A stretch of DNA of 64,000 nt, taken from NCBI RefSeq assembly GCF_963920485.1, contig NZ_OY986431.1, positions 1,054,001-1,118,000 on the forward strand, in the 5' to 3' direction. The position numbers and the translations under genes were made by a program. Of the stretch, positions 28,855 to 38,396 are shown in pieces (positions within the stretch are counted from its first letter, which is position 1; each line of letters opens with the position of its first letter). Below the pieces are notes generated by a model, which was not told the origin of the DNA, ran no database searches, and saw nothing but the letters and a program-made list of their open reading frames with translations. The stretch is from Cyanobium usitatum str. Tous. GTDB lineage: Bacteria; Cyanobacteriota; Cyanobacteriia; PCC-6307; Cyanobiaceae.

Positions 28855-29826
28855 TCAGTAGAGGCGACTAAGCACGAAATCAGGCAGGGCCCTCAGGGCG
28901 CTGCGCGGTTCGGAGGGGGCTAGCCAATCCAAAGCTTCAGCTGCTTCCTGGGCGAAGCCTTCAGCCAAGGCCCGGGAGCGGGGAATGGCCTCGCAACCCC
29001 TCACCAGTTCTAGGGCTTGCTCGAGATCACCTTCCTCACAAAATTCCCGTTCAATCAATCCGGCCAGGGCAGGGCGCTCCTGGAGTGCATATAGGGCCGG
29101 AGCGGTTAGATAACCAGAGGCCAGATCGCTTGCCGCTGGCTTGCCTAGCTGCTGATCACTGCCAGTGAAATCGAGAATGTCGTCAACCACCTGAAAGGCC
29201 AAACCCAACTGGCGTCCGAAGCGGTAGAGATCATCGAGCTGGGGCCCTGGCAAACCGGTGAGCACCCCAGCTGCCTTAGCACTATTGGCAATAAGGGAGG
29301 CTGTTTTGCAGTAGCTCTTTTCGAGGTAGGTCTCGAAGCTCTGGCCGGTGTCGTAGCGGAAAAGACCCTGTTTCACCTCGCCGTCTGCCAAATCCATGAT
29401 CACCCGGCTGAGCAGCTTCACCACCTCGAGATCATCAAGATTGGCTAGATGCCAGCTGGCCTGGGCGAAAAGGAAATCCCCTGCAAGCACCGCCACTCGG
29501 TGATTGAAACGGCTGTGCACCGTGTCAACGCCGCGCCGGGTTGCAGCCTCATCGACAACGTCATCGTGGACGAGCGAAGCCGTGTGGATCATTTCAGTGA
29601 TCTCAGCCAAGCGCCGGTGGCGGGGGCCCAGCTCACCATCGGGGGCTACTGCCCGCGATAGCAGAAGCACAATGCCGGGTCTCAGCCGCTTACCACCTGC
29701 CGCAAACAGATGCTCAGCTGCCGCCTGCAAAATTGGATGACCAGCTCCTATAAGGCTGCGCAAGTCGGCCAGCAGGGCATCTAGATCAGCCTCCACGGGC
29801 TGGAGCAGCTCTGCAACCGTTGCCAC
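28855..29826 (-). CDS. sds: solanesyl/polyprenyl diphosphate synthase
   Basis: A 323-residue trans-prenyltransferase. The first Asp-rich motif is SLVHDDVVDEA and the second is FQVVDDILDFTG, with the KLGKPAAxD-type segment nearby (QLGKPAASDLASG). In cyanobacteria the long-chain enzyme of this type makes the C45 tail of plastoquinone. The start is a GTG at 29826. It is followed by murI on the upstream side of the same strand, 23 bases apart. Confidence 0.92.
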   Translation of the reverse strand: MATVAELLQPVEADLDALLADLRSLIGAGHPILQAAAEHLFAAGGKRLRPGIVLLLSRAVAPDGELGPRHRRLAEITEMIHTASLVHDDVVDEAATRRGVDTVHSRFNHRVAVLAGDFLFAQASWHLANLDDLEVVKLLSRVIMDLADGEVKQGLFRYDTGQSFETYLEKSYCKTASLIANSAKAAGVLTGLPGPQLDDLYRFGRQLGLAFQVVDDILDFTGSDQQLGKPAASDLASGYLTAPALYALQERPALAGLIEREFCEEGDLEQALELVRGCEAIPRSRALAEGFAQEAAEALDWLAPSEPRSALRALPDFVLSRLY

Positions 29827-29849
29827 AACACCTCCGCTGTGGCGAGATC

Positions 29850-30674
29850 CTAGAAGGCTTGCCCCACCGACCGCAGGTCCACCCGCTCAACGGCAGGCCG
29901 GTAACCCAACCAGCGGCTCGCCCCGTCGGAGAAGGCCTCCGCAGATCCACTGACGCAGACCCGGGTGCGCTCGGCTGGGGACACCACCTCCACCGCTGCG
30001 AGTTCGCCTTCGGGCATGCCGCCCATGCTCGCCAAAAGGGGCCCTAGGCGCCGCACCGCCGATTCAGCTGGATCAACAAGCCGCACATGGGGAGGCAGCA
30101 GGGCCGTGAGCAAGGGGCGCAGCATCGGGTAGTGGGTGCAGCCCAGCACCACCGTGTCGACACCGGCTACGAGTAGGGGCTCCACGTATGCCTTGGCTTC
30201 CTCTATTAGGGCTGGAGCCTGGAGATCACCGGCCTCGATCAAGGGCACAAAGGTGGGACAGCCCACCTCGAGCACAGAGGTGTGGGGCCGGCAGGCATGG
30301 ATTGCCCGCCTGTAGGCACCGCTTGCGGCTGTGGCGGGAGTTGCCAACACCCCCACGCACTCGCTGTTTAGGTCGGCAGCAACGCTGTCGATCAGGCCCA
30401 CTACGGGAACGCCGGCCTCCGCCACGGCCACATCAAGGGCGAGGGCATTGGAGGTGTTGCAGGCCATCACCAGAACCCCCACCTGCTGGTGGCGCAGCCA
30501 GGCCACCACCTCAGCGGCAATGGAGCGAATATCGGCGACGCTGCGCTGGCCGTAGGGAACTCGGGCCGTATCGCCGAGATAAAGGCAGGAGGAATGGGGA
30601 TAGCGCTCCTGAAGTCGCCGCAACACCGTGAGCCCGCCCAAGCCGCTGTCAAATAGCCCCACCAAGGCGCTCAT
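29850..30674 (-). CDS. murI: glutamate racemase
   Basis: Makes D-glutamate for peptidoglycan. The two catalytic cysteines are in VMACNTSNAL and VLGCTHYPML, and the N-terminus GLFDSGLGGLTVL and the YLGDTARVPYG stretch are typical. 274 residues. Its ATG overlaps the amidase stop (ATGA), so the two cell-wall genes are coupled. Confidence 0.96.
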   Translation of the reverse strand: MSALVGLFDSGLGGLTVLRRLQERYPHSSCLYLGDTARVPYGQRSVADIRSIAAEVVAWLRHQQVGVLVMACNTSNALALDVAVAEAGVPVVGLIDSVAADLNSECVGVLATPATAASGAYRRAIHACRPHTSVLEVGCPTFVPLIEAGDLQAPALIEEAKAYVEPLLVAGVDTVVLGCTHYPMLRPLLTALLPPHVRLVDPAESAVRRLGPLLASMGGMPEGELAAVEVVSPAERTRVCVSGSAEAFSDGASRWLGYRPAVERVDLRSVGQAF

Positions 30675-31759
30675 GGCCGCTCCTGCAGGGCGTTAAGAAT
30701 CCCAGCGCTCAGAGCTAAGGCCATGCGACGCCGGAAATTGGCATCAGCTAGGCGCCTGGAATCGATTTCTCCGGTGAGAAAGCCCATCTCAACAAGGGCA
30801 GAGGGCATCACCGTGCGGCGGATCACGAAAAAGCGTCCAGTGCGCACTCCGCGATCTGGAGTGCCCGGGGATATGGCCACCATCTGCTCCTGCAAGGCCA
30901 CAGCAAGGCGACGGGAGGGGGATCCCGCACCCTCAAAGAAAAAGGTCTCGATACCGTTTACATCTGGGCGGGCCATGCTCAAGGCATTGGCATGCACGCT
31001 CACAAACAGATCGGCGCCACTGCTGTTGGCCAGGGCTACCCGGGGAGGCAGGTCAACGTCCACCTCTGAGGTGCGTGTCATCAACACCTGGACGCCGCGG
31101 GCCTGCAATAGCCGGGCAATTTGCAGGCAAACATCAAGTACTACGTCGGTTTCCCGAAGGCCACCAATGCCAACTGCCCCTGGATCGGGGCCCCCATGGC
31201 CAGGGTCGATCACCACCTTGAAGCGGCCCCGGGGCACCACCGGCAAGCCATCGGCGGAAAGGGGCGTAGCTGCGGTGGGGAAGAAGTTCTGCTGATCGGT
31301 GCCATAGCGGGCGACAGCATCGAAGTCTCCTTCGCCGATGCCAAGCCCAGCTTGGTTGCCAAGGCCCGGCAACTCCATGCGCCAGCGGTCGCGGGAGGTG
31401 CCCACCAGGCGTAGGCCAGAGGGATCGAGCTGGGTACCAGGCGCAAATTCCAGCACCAGGCGGGTTGTGAAGCCATCTGGACGGCCAATCCGCACCTCCC
31501 GCAAGGCACCACTGCCACGCACAGTGCGTGTGCGCGATGGGGCACCGGGCAGGTCTACCCAGATCCGGGGGCCCCTAAAGCCAGTACCAGCTTCAAAAAA
31601 GGCCTGGGGGCGTACATCGATGCTGGTACGTAACTCCAGCTGACCACTGCGGGACACGCGCCAGGCAGCCAGGGAAGAAGCCCAGGCAGGTAGATCGGCC
31701 AGCAGCAAAGCAACCGCTGCCAGAGCAGCACTCCAGCGGAATCTGACGGACCAGGGCAT
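30671..31759 (-). CDS. N-acetylmuramoyl-L-alanine amidase with AMIN domain
   Basis: A 362-residue exported cell-wall hydrolase. The signal peptide is WSAALAAVALLLADLPAWA. A beta-rich AMIN domain follows (residues 30-130). The Amidase_3 domain has zinc-ligand motifs VVIDPGHGGPDPGAVG, the Glu in GLRETDVVLD, and LFVSVHANAL, with the catalytic Glu in ALVEMGFLTG. It probably separates daughter cells, as AmiC does. Its stop overlaps the murI start. Confidence 0.93.
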   Translation of the reverse strand: MPWSVRFRWSAALAAVALLLADLPAWASSLAAWRVSRSGQLELRTSIDVRPQAFFEAGTGFRGPRIWVDLPGAPSRTRTVRGSGALREVRIGRPDGFTTRLVLEFAPGTQLDPSGLRLVGTSRDRWRMELPGLGNQAGLGIGEGDFDAVARYGTDQQNFFPTAATPLSADGLPVVPRGRFKVVIDPGHGGPDPGAVGIGGLRETDVVLDVCLQIARLLQARGVQVLMTRTSEVDVDLPPRVALANSSGADLFVSVHANALSMARPDVNGIETFFFEGAGSPSRRLAVALQEQMVAISPGTPDRGVRTGRFFVIRRTVMPSALVEMGFLTGEIDSRRLADANFRRRMALALSAGILNALQERP

Positions 31760-31767
31760 CGGGACAG

Positions 31768-32598
31768 TCAGAACAGGGCCGGCCGGCGGTGCTTAAGGCT
31801 GGGCATCTGGGCCCGCACCCTCTGGGCGTGGCCCGGATCGATCGGGGCAATGGCAGCGCTGACACTCACGCCGGCATCTGCCAGGACGGTGCCCCAGGGG
31901 TCGATTACCAAGGCATGGCCGTGGCTTTGCCTGCGTCCGTAGTGCTGGCCCGTCTGGGCGGGGGCGACCACATAGGCAGTGTTTTCAATCGCCCGGGCCT
32001 GCAGCAGCACCTGCCAGTGGTCCTTGCCGGTAAAAGCGGTAAAGGCGGCGGGCACAAACAAAACATCCGCCCCTGCCTGGGCTAGGTGGCGATAAAGCTC
32101 AGGGAAGCGAACGTCGTAGCAGATCGACAGGCCAATCCTGCCAAGACCGGGCACATCAACTACCGGGGGCAGTTGGTCTCCGGGCTGCACCGTGGCTGAT
32201 TCCCGATAGGTGTTGCCGTCGGGCAAGTCGACATCGAACAGGTGGATTTTGTCGTAGCGAGCCAGCAGCTGGCCCTCCGTTCCTACTAACTCAGCGCGGT
32301 TGAAGGTCTGCCCCGCTCCAGCTGGGACGGGGAAGCCCCCACCTAACAAAGTCACTTGATAGCGGCGCGCCATCGTGACAAGGAAGCTGCTGCAGCGCTC
32401 CGCCAAAGATGGGGCCAATTCAAGGCGCTGCTCGTCCTCCCCCATGAAGGCAAAGTTTTCCGGGAGCCCGACCAACTCAGCGCCACGACGGGCGGCAAGT
32501 TCGATCTGCTCTTCGGCCGACGCGAAATTCGCATCCAGATCCGGCGTGCTTGTGAGTTGCACAGCTGCCGCCAGAAAACTGCCCACCGACTTCCCCAA
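31768..32598 (-). CDS. carbon-nitrogen hydrolase (nitrilase superfamily)
   Basis: 276 residues with the catalytic triad Glu in LVGLPENFAF, Lys in ARYDKIHLFDVDLP and Cys in GLSICYDVRFPELYR. This arrangement is the Nit1/Nit2-like or deaminated glutathione amidase group, which repairs metabolites. The start at 32598 is a TTG; a GTG four codons in is an alternative. It lies nine bases upstream of the amidase gene. Confidence 0.9.
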   Translation of the reverse strand: MGKSVGSFLAAAVQLTSTPDLDANFASAEEQIELAARRGAELVGLPENFAFMGEDEQRLELAPSLAERCSSFLVTMARRYQVTLLGGGFPVPAGAGQTFNRAELVGTEGQLLARYDKIHLFDVDLPDGNTYRESATVQPGDQLPPVVDVPGLGRIGLSICYDVRFPELYRHLAQAGADVLFVPAAFTAFTGKDHWQVLLQARAIENTAYVVAPAQTGQHYGRRQSHGHALVIDPWGTVLADAGVSVSAAIAPIDPGHAQRVRAQMPSLKHRRPALF

Positions 32599-32651
32599 CC
32601 ATTCCGGCGAACTTTAAGGGAAGTGCCAGGAGGCCTTCCGCGCCCCTGCGA

Positions 32652-33407
32652 TCAGCTGGCCTTAAGCACCCCTGGCTCTGCCTGGAAGGGCACTAGTTGC
32701 AGGCTGTCGACAGCTGCGCAGCAAGCAAAATCGGCGTCGTGATCGCCCAAATTGATCAGGCGCTGGCCGTGACTGGCAGTGCGCAAGCAGGTCTCGGTAT
32801 CGAGGTGCCACTGCTGCCAGAGAGCCAGGGCCGCCAGCATTTCGTCGTTGCCGAAGCTCACGCCGATGTGGGGAGCCACCGCCATCTCAATCGCCGCAGA
32901 AGCAACGGCACCGGCAGCGAGGCTGTCTTCGAGGGAATAGTCGCCCTCCCAGCCACTGCCCACGATCCAGACCCGGCTGCACTCCTGCTCCAGCAAACGC
33001 CGAGCTACGGCGGTGCGGTTGGGAAGACAGGCCGTCAGCAGCAGCGGCACCGACTTAACTGCCGCTAAGGAGCGGGTGCCATTGGTGGTGCTCATGAATA
33101 TGCGCTTGCCACCCACCAGCTCGGGGGTGACCGCAAGGGGGGAGTTGCCCAGGTCGTAGCCCGCCACCCTCTGGCCGCCTCGCTCACCAGCACGCAGGCG
33201 CTGCTGGGCTGGCCAGGCAGCGGCTGCAGCTTCAAGCTCCTCCAGGTTGGCGAAGGCCTCGATCGCCTCAGCTCCGTTCTGCAAGGACCAAGCAATCGTG
33301 GTCGTTGCCCGTAGAACGTCGATAACTACGGCCGCATCGGGCCCACCCTCCGCCAGGGACCTGACGGGTGGCACGCATTCAGAGGAGTGGAAGTAGGAAA
33401 TTTGCAC
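32652..33407 (-). CDS. comB: 2-phosphosulfolactate phosphatase family protein (ComB-like)
   Basis: 251 residues with the ComB pattern: [24 protein letters not shown] (N-terminal Asp/Arg active-site region), then [32 protein letters not shown] and [15 protein letters not shown]. In archaea ComB acts in coenzyme M synthesis; cyanobacteria lack that pathway, so the true substrate is unclear. The start is GTG 33407. It is divergent from ubiD. Confidence 0.87.
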   Translation of the reverse strand: MQISYFHSSECVPPVRSLAEGGPDAAVVIDVLRATTTIAWSLQNGAEAIEAFANLEELEAAAAAWPAQQRLRAGERGGQRVAGYDLGNSPLAVTPELVGGKRIFMSTTNGTRSLAAVKSVPLLLTACLPNRTAVARRLLEQECSRVWIVGSGWEGDYSLEDSLAAGAVASAAIEMAVAPHIGVSFGNDEMLAALALWQQWHLDTETCLRTASHGQRLINLGDHDADFACCAAVDSLQLVPFQAEPGVLKAS

Positions 33408-33459
33408 AGCCGCGGCCCCAGTTCAAGTGCGTCACAGTAGTCACCACTCATAAATCTCG

Positions 33460-35037
33460 ATGCCGAATAAGGGAATTAGTCAACGCAGTCGCCGGGATTT
33501 GCGCGGCTTCATCGACCTCCTGGAGCAACGGGGCCGGCTGCGGCGCATCAGCGCCCCGGTGGATCCAGATCTGGAGTTGGCCGCGATTGCCGACCGAGTC
33601 CTGGCCGCTGGCGGACCGGCCCTGTTGTTTGAAAATGTGATCGGCTCCACCATGCCGGTGGCTGTGAACCTGCTGGGCACCCAGGAGCGGGTGCTGTGGA
33701 GCATGGGCATGGAGCAACCAGAGGAGCTGGAACGGCTCGGCGAGCGCCTGGCCCTGCTGCAGCAACCCCGCCCCCCTAAGGGCGCCAGGGAGGCGCTGCG
33801 CTTTGGCTCGGTGCTGCTGGATGTGCTCAAGGCCCGGCCCGATCTCGACCTCACCCCTCCCTGTCACCAGCAAGTGTTTAAGGGGGAGGCGGTGAATCTT
33901 GATGCCCTGCCCCTGCTGCGGCCCTGGCCCGGCGACGGCGGCCGGATCATCACCCTGGGCCTGGTGATCACCAAGGATCCAGAAACCGGTACGCCCAATG
34001 TGGGCGTCTACCGGCTGCAACAGCAGTCGGCGAACTCAATGACCGTGCACTGGCTGAGCGTGCGCGGTGGCGCCCGCCACCTGCGCAAGGCGGCGGCGAT
34101 GGGCAAAAAGCTTGAAATCGCCATCGCCATCGGCGTGCATCCGCTACTGGTGATGGCGGCCGCCACGCCGATCCCGGTGCAGTTGAGCGAGTGGCTGTTC
34201 GCCGGCATCTACGCCGGCGAGGGTGTGCGGCTCGCCAAGTGCAAAACGGTGAATTTGGAGGTGCCGAGCCACAGTGAGGTGGTGCTGGAAGGCACGATCA
34301 CCCCTGGCTCGGAGCTGGCTGACGGACCATTTGGCGACCACATGGGCTTCTACGGCGGCGTCGAAGATTCGCCCCTCGTCCAGATCCAGTGCGTCACCCA
34401 GCGGCGTGATCCCGTGTACTTCACCACCTTCAGTGGCCGGCCCCCCAAGGAAGACGCCATGTTGGCGATCGCCCTAAACCGGATCTACACGCCGATCCTG
34501 CGCCAGCAGATTCCCGAGATCGTCGATTTCTTTCTGCCGATGGAGGGGCTCAGCTACAAACTGGCAGTAATAGCCATCGATAAGGCCTATCCAGGCCAGG
34601 CCAAGCGGGCGGCGATGGCCTTCTGGAGCGCCTTGCCCCAGTTCACTTACACCAAATTTGTGGTTGTGGTGGATAAGAGCATCAACATCCGCGACCCGCG
34701 CCAGGTGATTTGGGCGATCAGTGCCCAAGTGGATCCGCAGCGGGATTTGTTTGTGCTCGAAAACACCCCCTTTGACACGCTCGATTTCGCCAGCGAGCGC
34801 CTGGGCTTGGGCGGCAGGCTGGCGATCGATGCCACCACCAAGATCGGTCCAGAGAAGCGCCACCCCTGGGGCGAACCCCTTAGCCGGCCTGCCGAGCTGG
34901 AGGCAAGGCTCGATGCCCGCTGGGCCGAGCTTGGCTTGGCCGATATCGGCAAGGATGAGCCAGATCCAGCCCTATTTGGTTACACCCTGGAGCACGTGCT
35001 GGAGCGGCTGGCGGGGCGGGCAACGGCTAAAGCCTGA
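33460..35037 (+). CDS. ubiD: UbiD-family decarboxylase
   Basis: A 525-residue prenylated-FMN-dependent decarboxylase. The N-terminus DLRGFIDLLEQRGRLRRI, the prFMN region (NVGVYRLQQQS, HIS-region HWLSVRGGARH), and ESEWLFAGIY/PEGPFGDHMG-like segments (here LSEWLFAGIYAGEGVR and DGPFGDHMGFYGG) fit the family. In cyanobacteria it is implicated in plastoquinone ring synthesis. Its TGA overlaps the ATG of the Rrf2 gene. Confidence 0.93.
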   Translation: MPNKGISQRSRRDLRGFIDLLEQRGRLRRISAPVDPDLELAAIADRVLAAGGPALLFENVIGSTMPVAVNLLGTQERVLWSMGMEQPEELERLGERLALLQQPRPPKGAREALRFGSVLLDVLKARPDLDLTPPCHQQVFKGEAVNLDALPLLRPWPGDGGRIITLGLVITKDPETGTPNVGVYRLQQQSANSMTVHWLSVRGGARHLRKAAAMGKKLEIAIAIGVHPLLVMAAATPIPVQLSEWLFAGIYAGEGVRLAKCKTVNLEVPSHSEVVLEGTITPGSELADGPFGDHMGFYGGVEDSPLVQIQCVTQRRDPVYFTTFSGRPPKEDAMLAIALNRIYTPILRQQIPEIVDFFLPMEGLSYKLAVIAIDKAYPGQAKRAAMAFWSALPQFTYTKFVVVVDKSINIRDPRQVIWAISAQVDPQRDLFVLENTPFDTLDFASERLGLGGRLAIDATTKIGPEKRHPWGEPLSRPAELEARLDARWAELGLADIGKDEPDPALFGYTLEHVLERLAGRATAKA

Positions 35038-35486
35038 TGCTTTCACGCCAGGCCAGCCATGCTCTCAAGGCCCTGTTGGGGCTGGCAGCAAGGCCACTGG
35101 AGTGGCAGTCAACCCACGCGCTGGCCACGGCCCATCAACTACCCGAACCCATGCTGGAGCAGCTGCTGCTGCGCCTACGCCGGGCTGGACTGCTGGCTGG
35201 GAAGCGGGGGCGGCTGGGTGGCTACCGACTCACAAGGCCAGCGCGGGACATTTCAATGGAGCAGATTTTGGCAGGGCTAGGCGAAACTTTGAAAGACAGT
35301 GCAAACCGGTCTGCAACGTCGGAGCCGGCCAGCTCTCCAGCCGATCAAGTGACCCATGCGTTGCAGCTACGGCTAGAGCGGGTCCGGCTGAAGGCGCTGG
35401 CCGAACTCAGCCTCGAAGACCTGCTGTTCGACCTGCGCAGCGCCGTAGCCGGATCCGATAGCGAGGGTGGGGTGATGCTGGGTTGA
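35037..35486 (+). CDS. Rrf2-family transcriptional regulator
   Basis: 149 residues. The winged helix-turn-helix opens with [16 protein letters not shown], the recognition region is [19 protein letters not shown], and the wing [15 protein letters not shown] is typical of Rrf2. The Cys residues that bind Fe-S in IscR/NsrR are not present, so it is probably not a cluster sensor. It overlaps ubiD by one base and may regulate it. Confidence 0.88.
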   Translation: MLSRQASHALKALLGLAARPLEWQSTHALATAHQLPEPMLEQLLLRLRRAGLLAGKRGRLGGYRLTRPARDISMEQILAGLGETLKDSANRSATSEPASSPADQVTHALQLRLERVRLKALAELSLEDLLFDLRSAVAGSDSEGGVMLG

Positions 35487-35595
35487 GCCATGGGCTCCCC
35501 CACCGACGCACAGTCACCTGGTTTGTGCGCCGGTCAGGTACGGGATAACTAGATACTTTTTGAGATCATCAGTTTGTGTGACTGCCGCTGTGCCG

Positions 35596-35733
35596 ATGAC
35601 TGCCGCCATCGCCCTGACAATCGGCGGCAGTGATTCCAGCGGCGGCGCCGGCATCCAGGCCGACCTCAAGACCTTCACGGCCATGCAGGTGTATGGCTGC
35701 TCGGCGATCAGCTGGCTGATCGCTTTATCTTGA
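35596..35733 (+). pseudogene. thiD: thiD 5' fragment truncated at the island junction
   Basis: The frame begins [20 protein letters not shown], the N-terminus of hydroxymethylpyrimidine (phosphomethylpyrimidine) kinase, with the phosphate-binding loop. It continues [18 protein letters not shown], then departs from the family at about base 35712 (WLIALS) and stops at 35731-35733. In intact ThiD the sequence would go on as another 220 residues. A large serine recombinase starts 47 bases later, so the gene was split by island insertion. In-frame GTG starts at 35578 and 35590 are also possible. Confidence 0.85.
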
Positions 35734-35779
35734 CACACCCACTGCGCAAGCGCAACACTGCCTCTATTCAGGGGAGCCG

Positions 35780-37720
35780 ATGGCCGCAGCAACGAAGCCC
35801 ACGGCCTACAGCTACGAGCGGGTGTCGAGCGGTTCCCAGCTGGACGGTCGCGGCCTTGAACGCCAGGCCGATATGGCTGCTGACTGGTGCGATCGCAACG
35901 GCTACAAGCTCGATGCCAACCTTGACCTGAGCGACCGGGGTAGATCGGCCTACAAGGGCAAGCACATGAGCCACGGGGCGCTCGGTCGGTTCCTTGAGCT
36001 AGCTCAGCAGGGTGACCTGGGGAGTGCTCCGGTACTGCTGATCGAGGCGGTAGATCGCCTGTCGAGGCAGGAGCCGATGACGGCTTTGCAACGGGTCGCG
36101 TTTGCCCTGGTGGATGCCGGCGTGGTGATCATCGACCTGGAGGATCAGCGCCGTTACGACCGCGAATCCCTGGCAGGTGATGCGCTTGTCATGTTGGTCT
36201 TAAAGGCCAAGGCGGCGCACGAATACAGCCTGCGCCTGGGCCGCCGGGTGAGCGCCCACTGGGACCAGCTGCGCGATGACCTGCGCTCAGGCACCGCCGT
36301 GGCCCGTGGCCCAGCTGGCGGCAAGCACCCCTTCTGGATGACACTCAACCCCACCACCAAAGAGTGGGAATTGAACGACCGCGCTGAGGATGTGAAGTTG
36401 ATCTTTGGCGAGCTGCAGCACAACGGTCTGACCATCACGGCCAAGGCCCTTAATGCCAGCGGTTCGCTGAGCCCTGGCGGTAAATCATGGGCGGCTTACA
36501 GCGTTCGCAAAGTGGCTACTGACCCAGCTGCTTATGGCGCATTGCGGCTGGGTATTTACGACCACGAAACCAGCCGAGCTGCCCATCACCGTTGGCTCAA
36601 GGCCATGGCAGCGGCAAAGGAGCAGGGCAAGCGATTCAACGAACCAGAGCCCGAGATCCCGCCAGTTGAGTTAATCCCGAATCACTACCCGGCTGTAGTG
36701 AATCAGGAAATCTTCGACCGTGTTGGTGCTGCACTCACCCGGCGGGGCATGGATAAAGGCGCCCGTGGCAATCGCAGTAACTCAGCTGTCCACACCTTCC
36801 TGCAGGCCGGTATTGCCCGGTGCCAGCACGGTGGAACCATGGGCGCGATGCTCAGCAAGAAGCCTGGCCGCGGCGACATCTACTACTTGCGGTGCCGGGC
36901 CCGCTCTGGTGGCAAGGGGTGTAGGTGCAATGGCAAGGGCTGGCGAATCGAGGTGGTTCACAGCCATGTCGTCACACGCCTTGGTCGCCACCTATTGGGG
37001 GAAGCGGCACTACCTGGCAACGATCACCGCAGCGAGCTTGAGGGTTTGGTCGCCAGGTTGCAGGCCGCCAAGCAGTTACTGGCTGCCGCTGCAGCAGGGC
37101 TAGAGAAGGCCACTGCTGCATTGACCAGCGCCGTTGATCAGGACGCCCAGCTGGACTTGTTGGAGAACCTTTCAGCGTTGGTCGAGAAGCGCCGAACAGT
37201 TCATCGAAGCGCCGACGCCCAGGTGGCTCAGCTCACAGCTGACATCAACAGCATCAAGGCCAGGCGGAACCCTGCTGATGAGATCGGTGGTGATCCAGTC
37301 CGTCAGCTGCTGCAGTCGCTCGCAAATGGCACCGACACCCAGGCTGATCGCGCACGGCTGCATCAGGTGCTGACCAGGGCGGGGCTGCAGGTGGTGCTGG
37401 ATGACAGCGAGCCTGAAGCCCTCAAGGTTGGGATGCGGTTTGGGGATGATGCTGCCCTGCAGTGGGAGCCCCTGGCCGGGCAAGCCCGTGGCGTTGCTGC
37501 GCTGCTGGGAATGGTCGAGCCCGGCACGGTGCTGGAGGCGGAGGGCGAGGGCTGGGCGAGCGTGATCGTCAGCCAGAACCCGCTATCTCCAGAGGAGCTT
37601 GCCGAATTGCTGCGCAGCCTTGAGCCAGGGGCTGGAAGATGGCCAGAGGTTGCTTGGATTGGCCAGCGAAGAAGAACTCTGACCAGGCCGCGGCAGGCTG
37701 AATTAGCTACTGATGCCTAG
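35780..37720 (+). CDS. large serine recombinase (integrase)
   Basis: 646 residues. The N-terminal resolvase domain has the catalytic serine in YERVSSGSQ (S16) and the arginines in LIEAVDRLSRQEP. A recombinase domain (170-300) follows, then a zinc ribbon (ARCQHGGTMGAML to GGKGCRC) and a long coiled-coil-like segment (LQAAKQLLAAAAAGLEKAT). These are the domains of integrases such as phiC31. A GGGGAG Shine-Dalgarno lies three bases before ATG 35780. The gene is adjacent to the interrupted thiD, so it very probably catalysed insertion there. Its stop overlaps the convergent 52-residue gene by three bases. Confidence 0.95.
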   Translation: MAAATKPTAYSYERVSSGSQLDGRGLERQADMAADWCDRNGYKLDANLDLSDRGRSAYKGKHMSHGALGRFLELAQQGDLGSAPVLLIEAVDRLSRQEPMTALQRVAFALVDAGVVIIDLEDQRRYDRESLAGDALVMLVLKAKAAHEYSLRLGRRVSAHWDQLRDDLRSGTAVARGPAGGKHPFWMTLNPTTKEWELNDRAEDVKLIFGELQHNGLTITAKALNASGSLSPGGKSWAAYSVRKVATDPAAYGALRLGIYDHETSRAAHHRWLKAMAAAKEQGKRFNEPEPEIPPVELIPNHYPAVVNQEIFDRVGAALTRRGMDKGARGNRSNSAVHTFLQAGIARCQHGGTMGAMLSKKPGRGDIYYLRCRARSGGKGCRCNGKGWRIEVVHSHVVTRLGRHLLGEAALPGNDHRSELEGLVARLQAAKQLLAAAAAGLEKATAALTSAVDQDAQLDLLENLSALVEKRRTVHRSADAQVAQLTADINSIKARRNPADEIGGDPVRQLLQSLANGTDTQADRARLHQVLTRAGLQVVLDDSEPEALKVGMRFGDDAALQWEPLAGQARGVAALLGMVEPGTVLEAEGEGWASVIVSQNPLSPEELAELLRSLEPGAGRWPEVAWIGQRRRTLTRPRQAELATDA

Positions 37721-37875
37721 CTAACTGGCTCTCCTTCCTTGAGCACCACCGTTACGCGATGGCCGGGAAACAGGTCTTTGGCAGCCTTGAGGGCCTCGGC
37801 TTTATCAGCAGCGAAGACCGGCGTCACGGTGATGCCCTCGGGCAGGTCAGCGATCACGTCGTAGAGCAAGGCCAT
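37717..37875 (-). CDS. 52-residue hypothetical protein, copy A
   Basis: Translates as MALLYDVIADLPEGITVTP, then VFAADKAEALKAAKDLF and PGHRVTVVLKEGEP. A paralogue at 40495-40653 is identical at 45 of 52 positions (by my count), with matching length and strand. Substitutions are mostly conservative and the DNA has synonymous changes, which indicates coding. The predicted fold is a strand, a helix and a strand, like a small alpha/beta or ferredoxin-like half. No family recognised. It has no clear Shine-Dalgarno. Confidence 0.75.
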   Translation of the reverse strand: MALLYDVIADLPEGITVTPVFAADKAEALKAAKDLFPGHRVTVVLKEGEPVS

Positions 37876-38033
37876 GGCTTGATGCGGCTGGCCTAGCCAA
37901 CCACCTGCTCGATGATTCGGCCAGCCTCACCTCAGATCTTCAAGACTTTGGCGTTACCCCTTCGATCCAACACTTTATTACACCCTTTACCTCAAAGCCT
38001 TTGGCGCGCTATAGTCAGCCCTTCCAATCCATC

Positions 38034-38396
38034 ATGGCCATGAGCAAAGACATAATTACTGGCGAATGGAGAGCAGATGGTTTTGAGGGCAAATGGAAGG
38101 TCAGGGCCGCTGGCAAGTCATACAAAGGATTCTATACTTATACGAATATAAATCAGTCAAAGAATGTTGCCAAGGGTCCGCTCATTTTTGATGTCAACGG
38201 TAATGGCAGGTTTGACGCTTCCAAGGATTTGCAGATTGGCTTTCTCAAGGCTGATCTTGATGATCTGAGTCGCATTCCGCCCACTGCGTCGGGAACATTC
38301 TCTGTAAATCTCGACACTGATCGCCTTAGGCTTCTCTATGATGGCAGTCGCATTGGTGGTGGAGAGATCTTTGCAGCTGATAGATTTTTTGGGTAA
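38034..38396 (+). CDS. hypothetical protein with EF-hand-like motif
   Basis: About 120 residues from ATG 38034 (ATG 38040 is equally good). A TATAGT box at 38010-38015 argues for starts downstream of it rather than the upstream TTG 38001. The segment FDVNGNGRFDASKDLQIG has the D-x-N-x-N-x-x-x-D spacing of calcium-binding EF-hand or dockerin loops. The rest is beta-rich (DGFEGKWKVRAAGKSY). Unlike the neighbouring core genes it is AT-rich with A/T-ending codons. Near an RTX-like protein gene, it may be another secreted calcium-dependent protein, but no signal peptide is seen. Confidence 0.6.
   Translation: MAMSKDIITGEWRADGFEGKWKVRAAGKSYKGFYTYTNINQSKNVAKGPLIFDVNGNGRFDASKDLQIGFLKADLDDLSRIPPTASGTFSVNLDTDRLRLLYDGSRIGGGEIFAADRFFG

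Noticed and set aside
35690-35715. Exact attL core
   Set aside because: Serine integrase core dinucleotide cannot be set without the other junction; only the break in thiD can be located.
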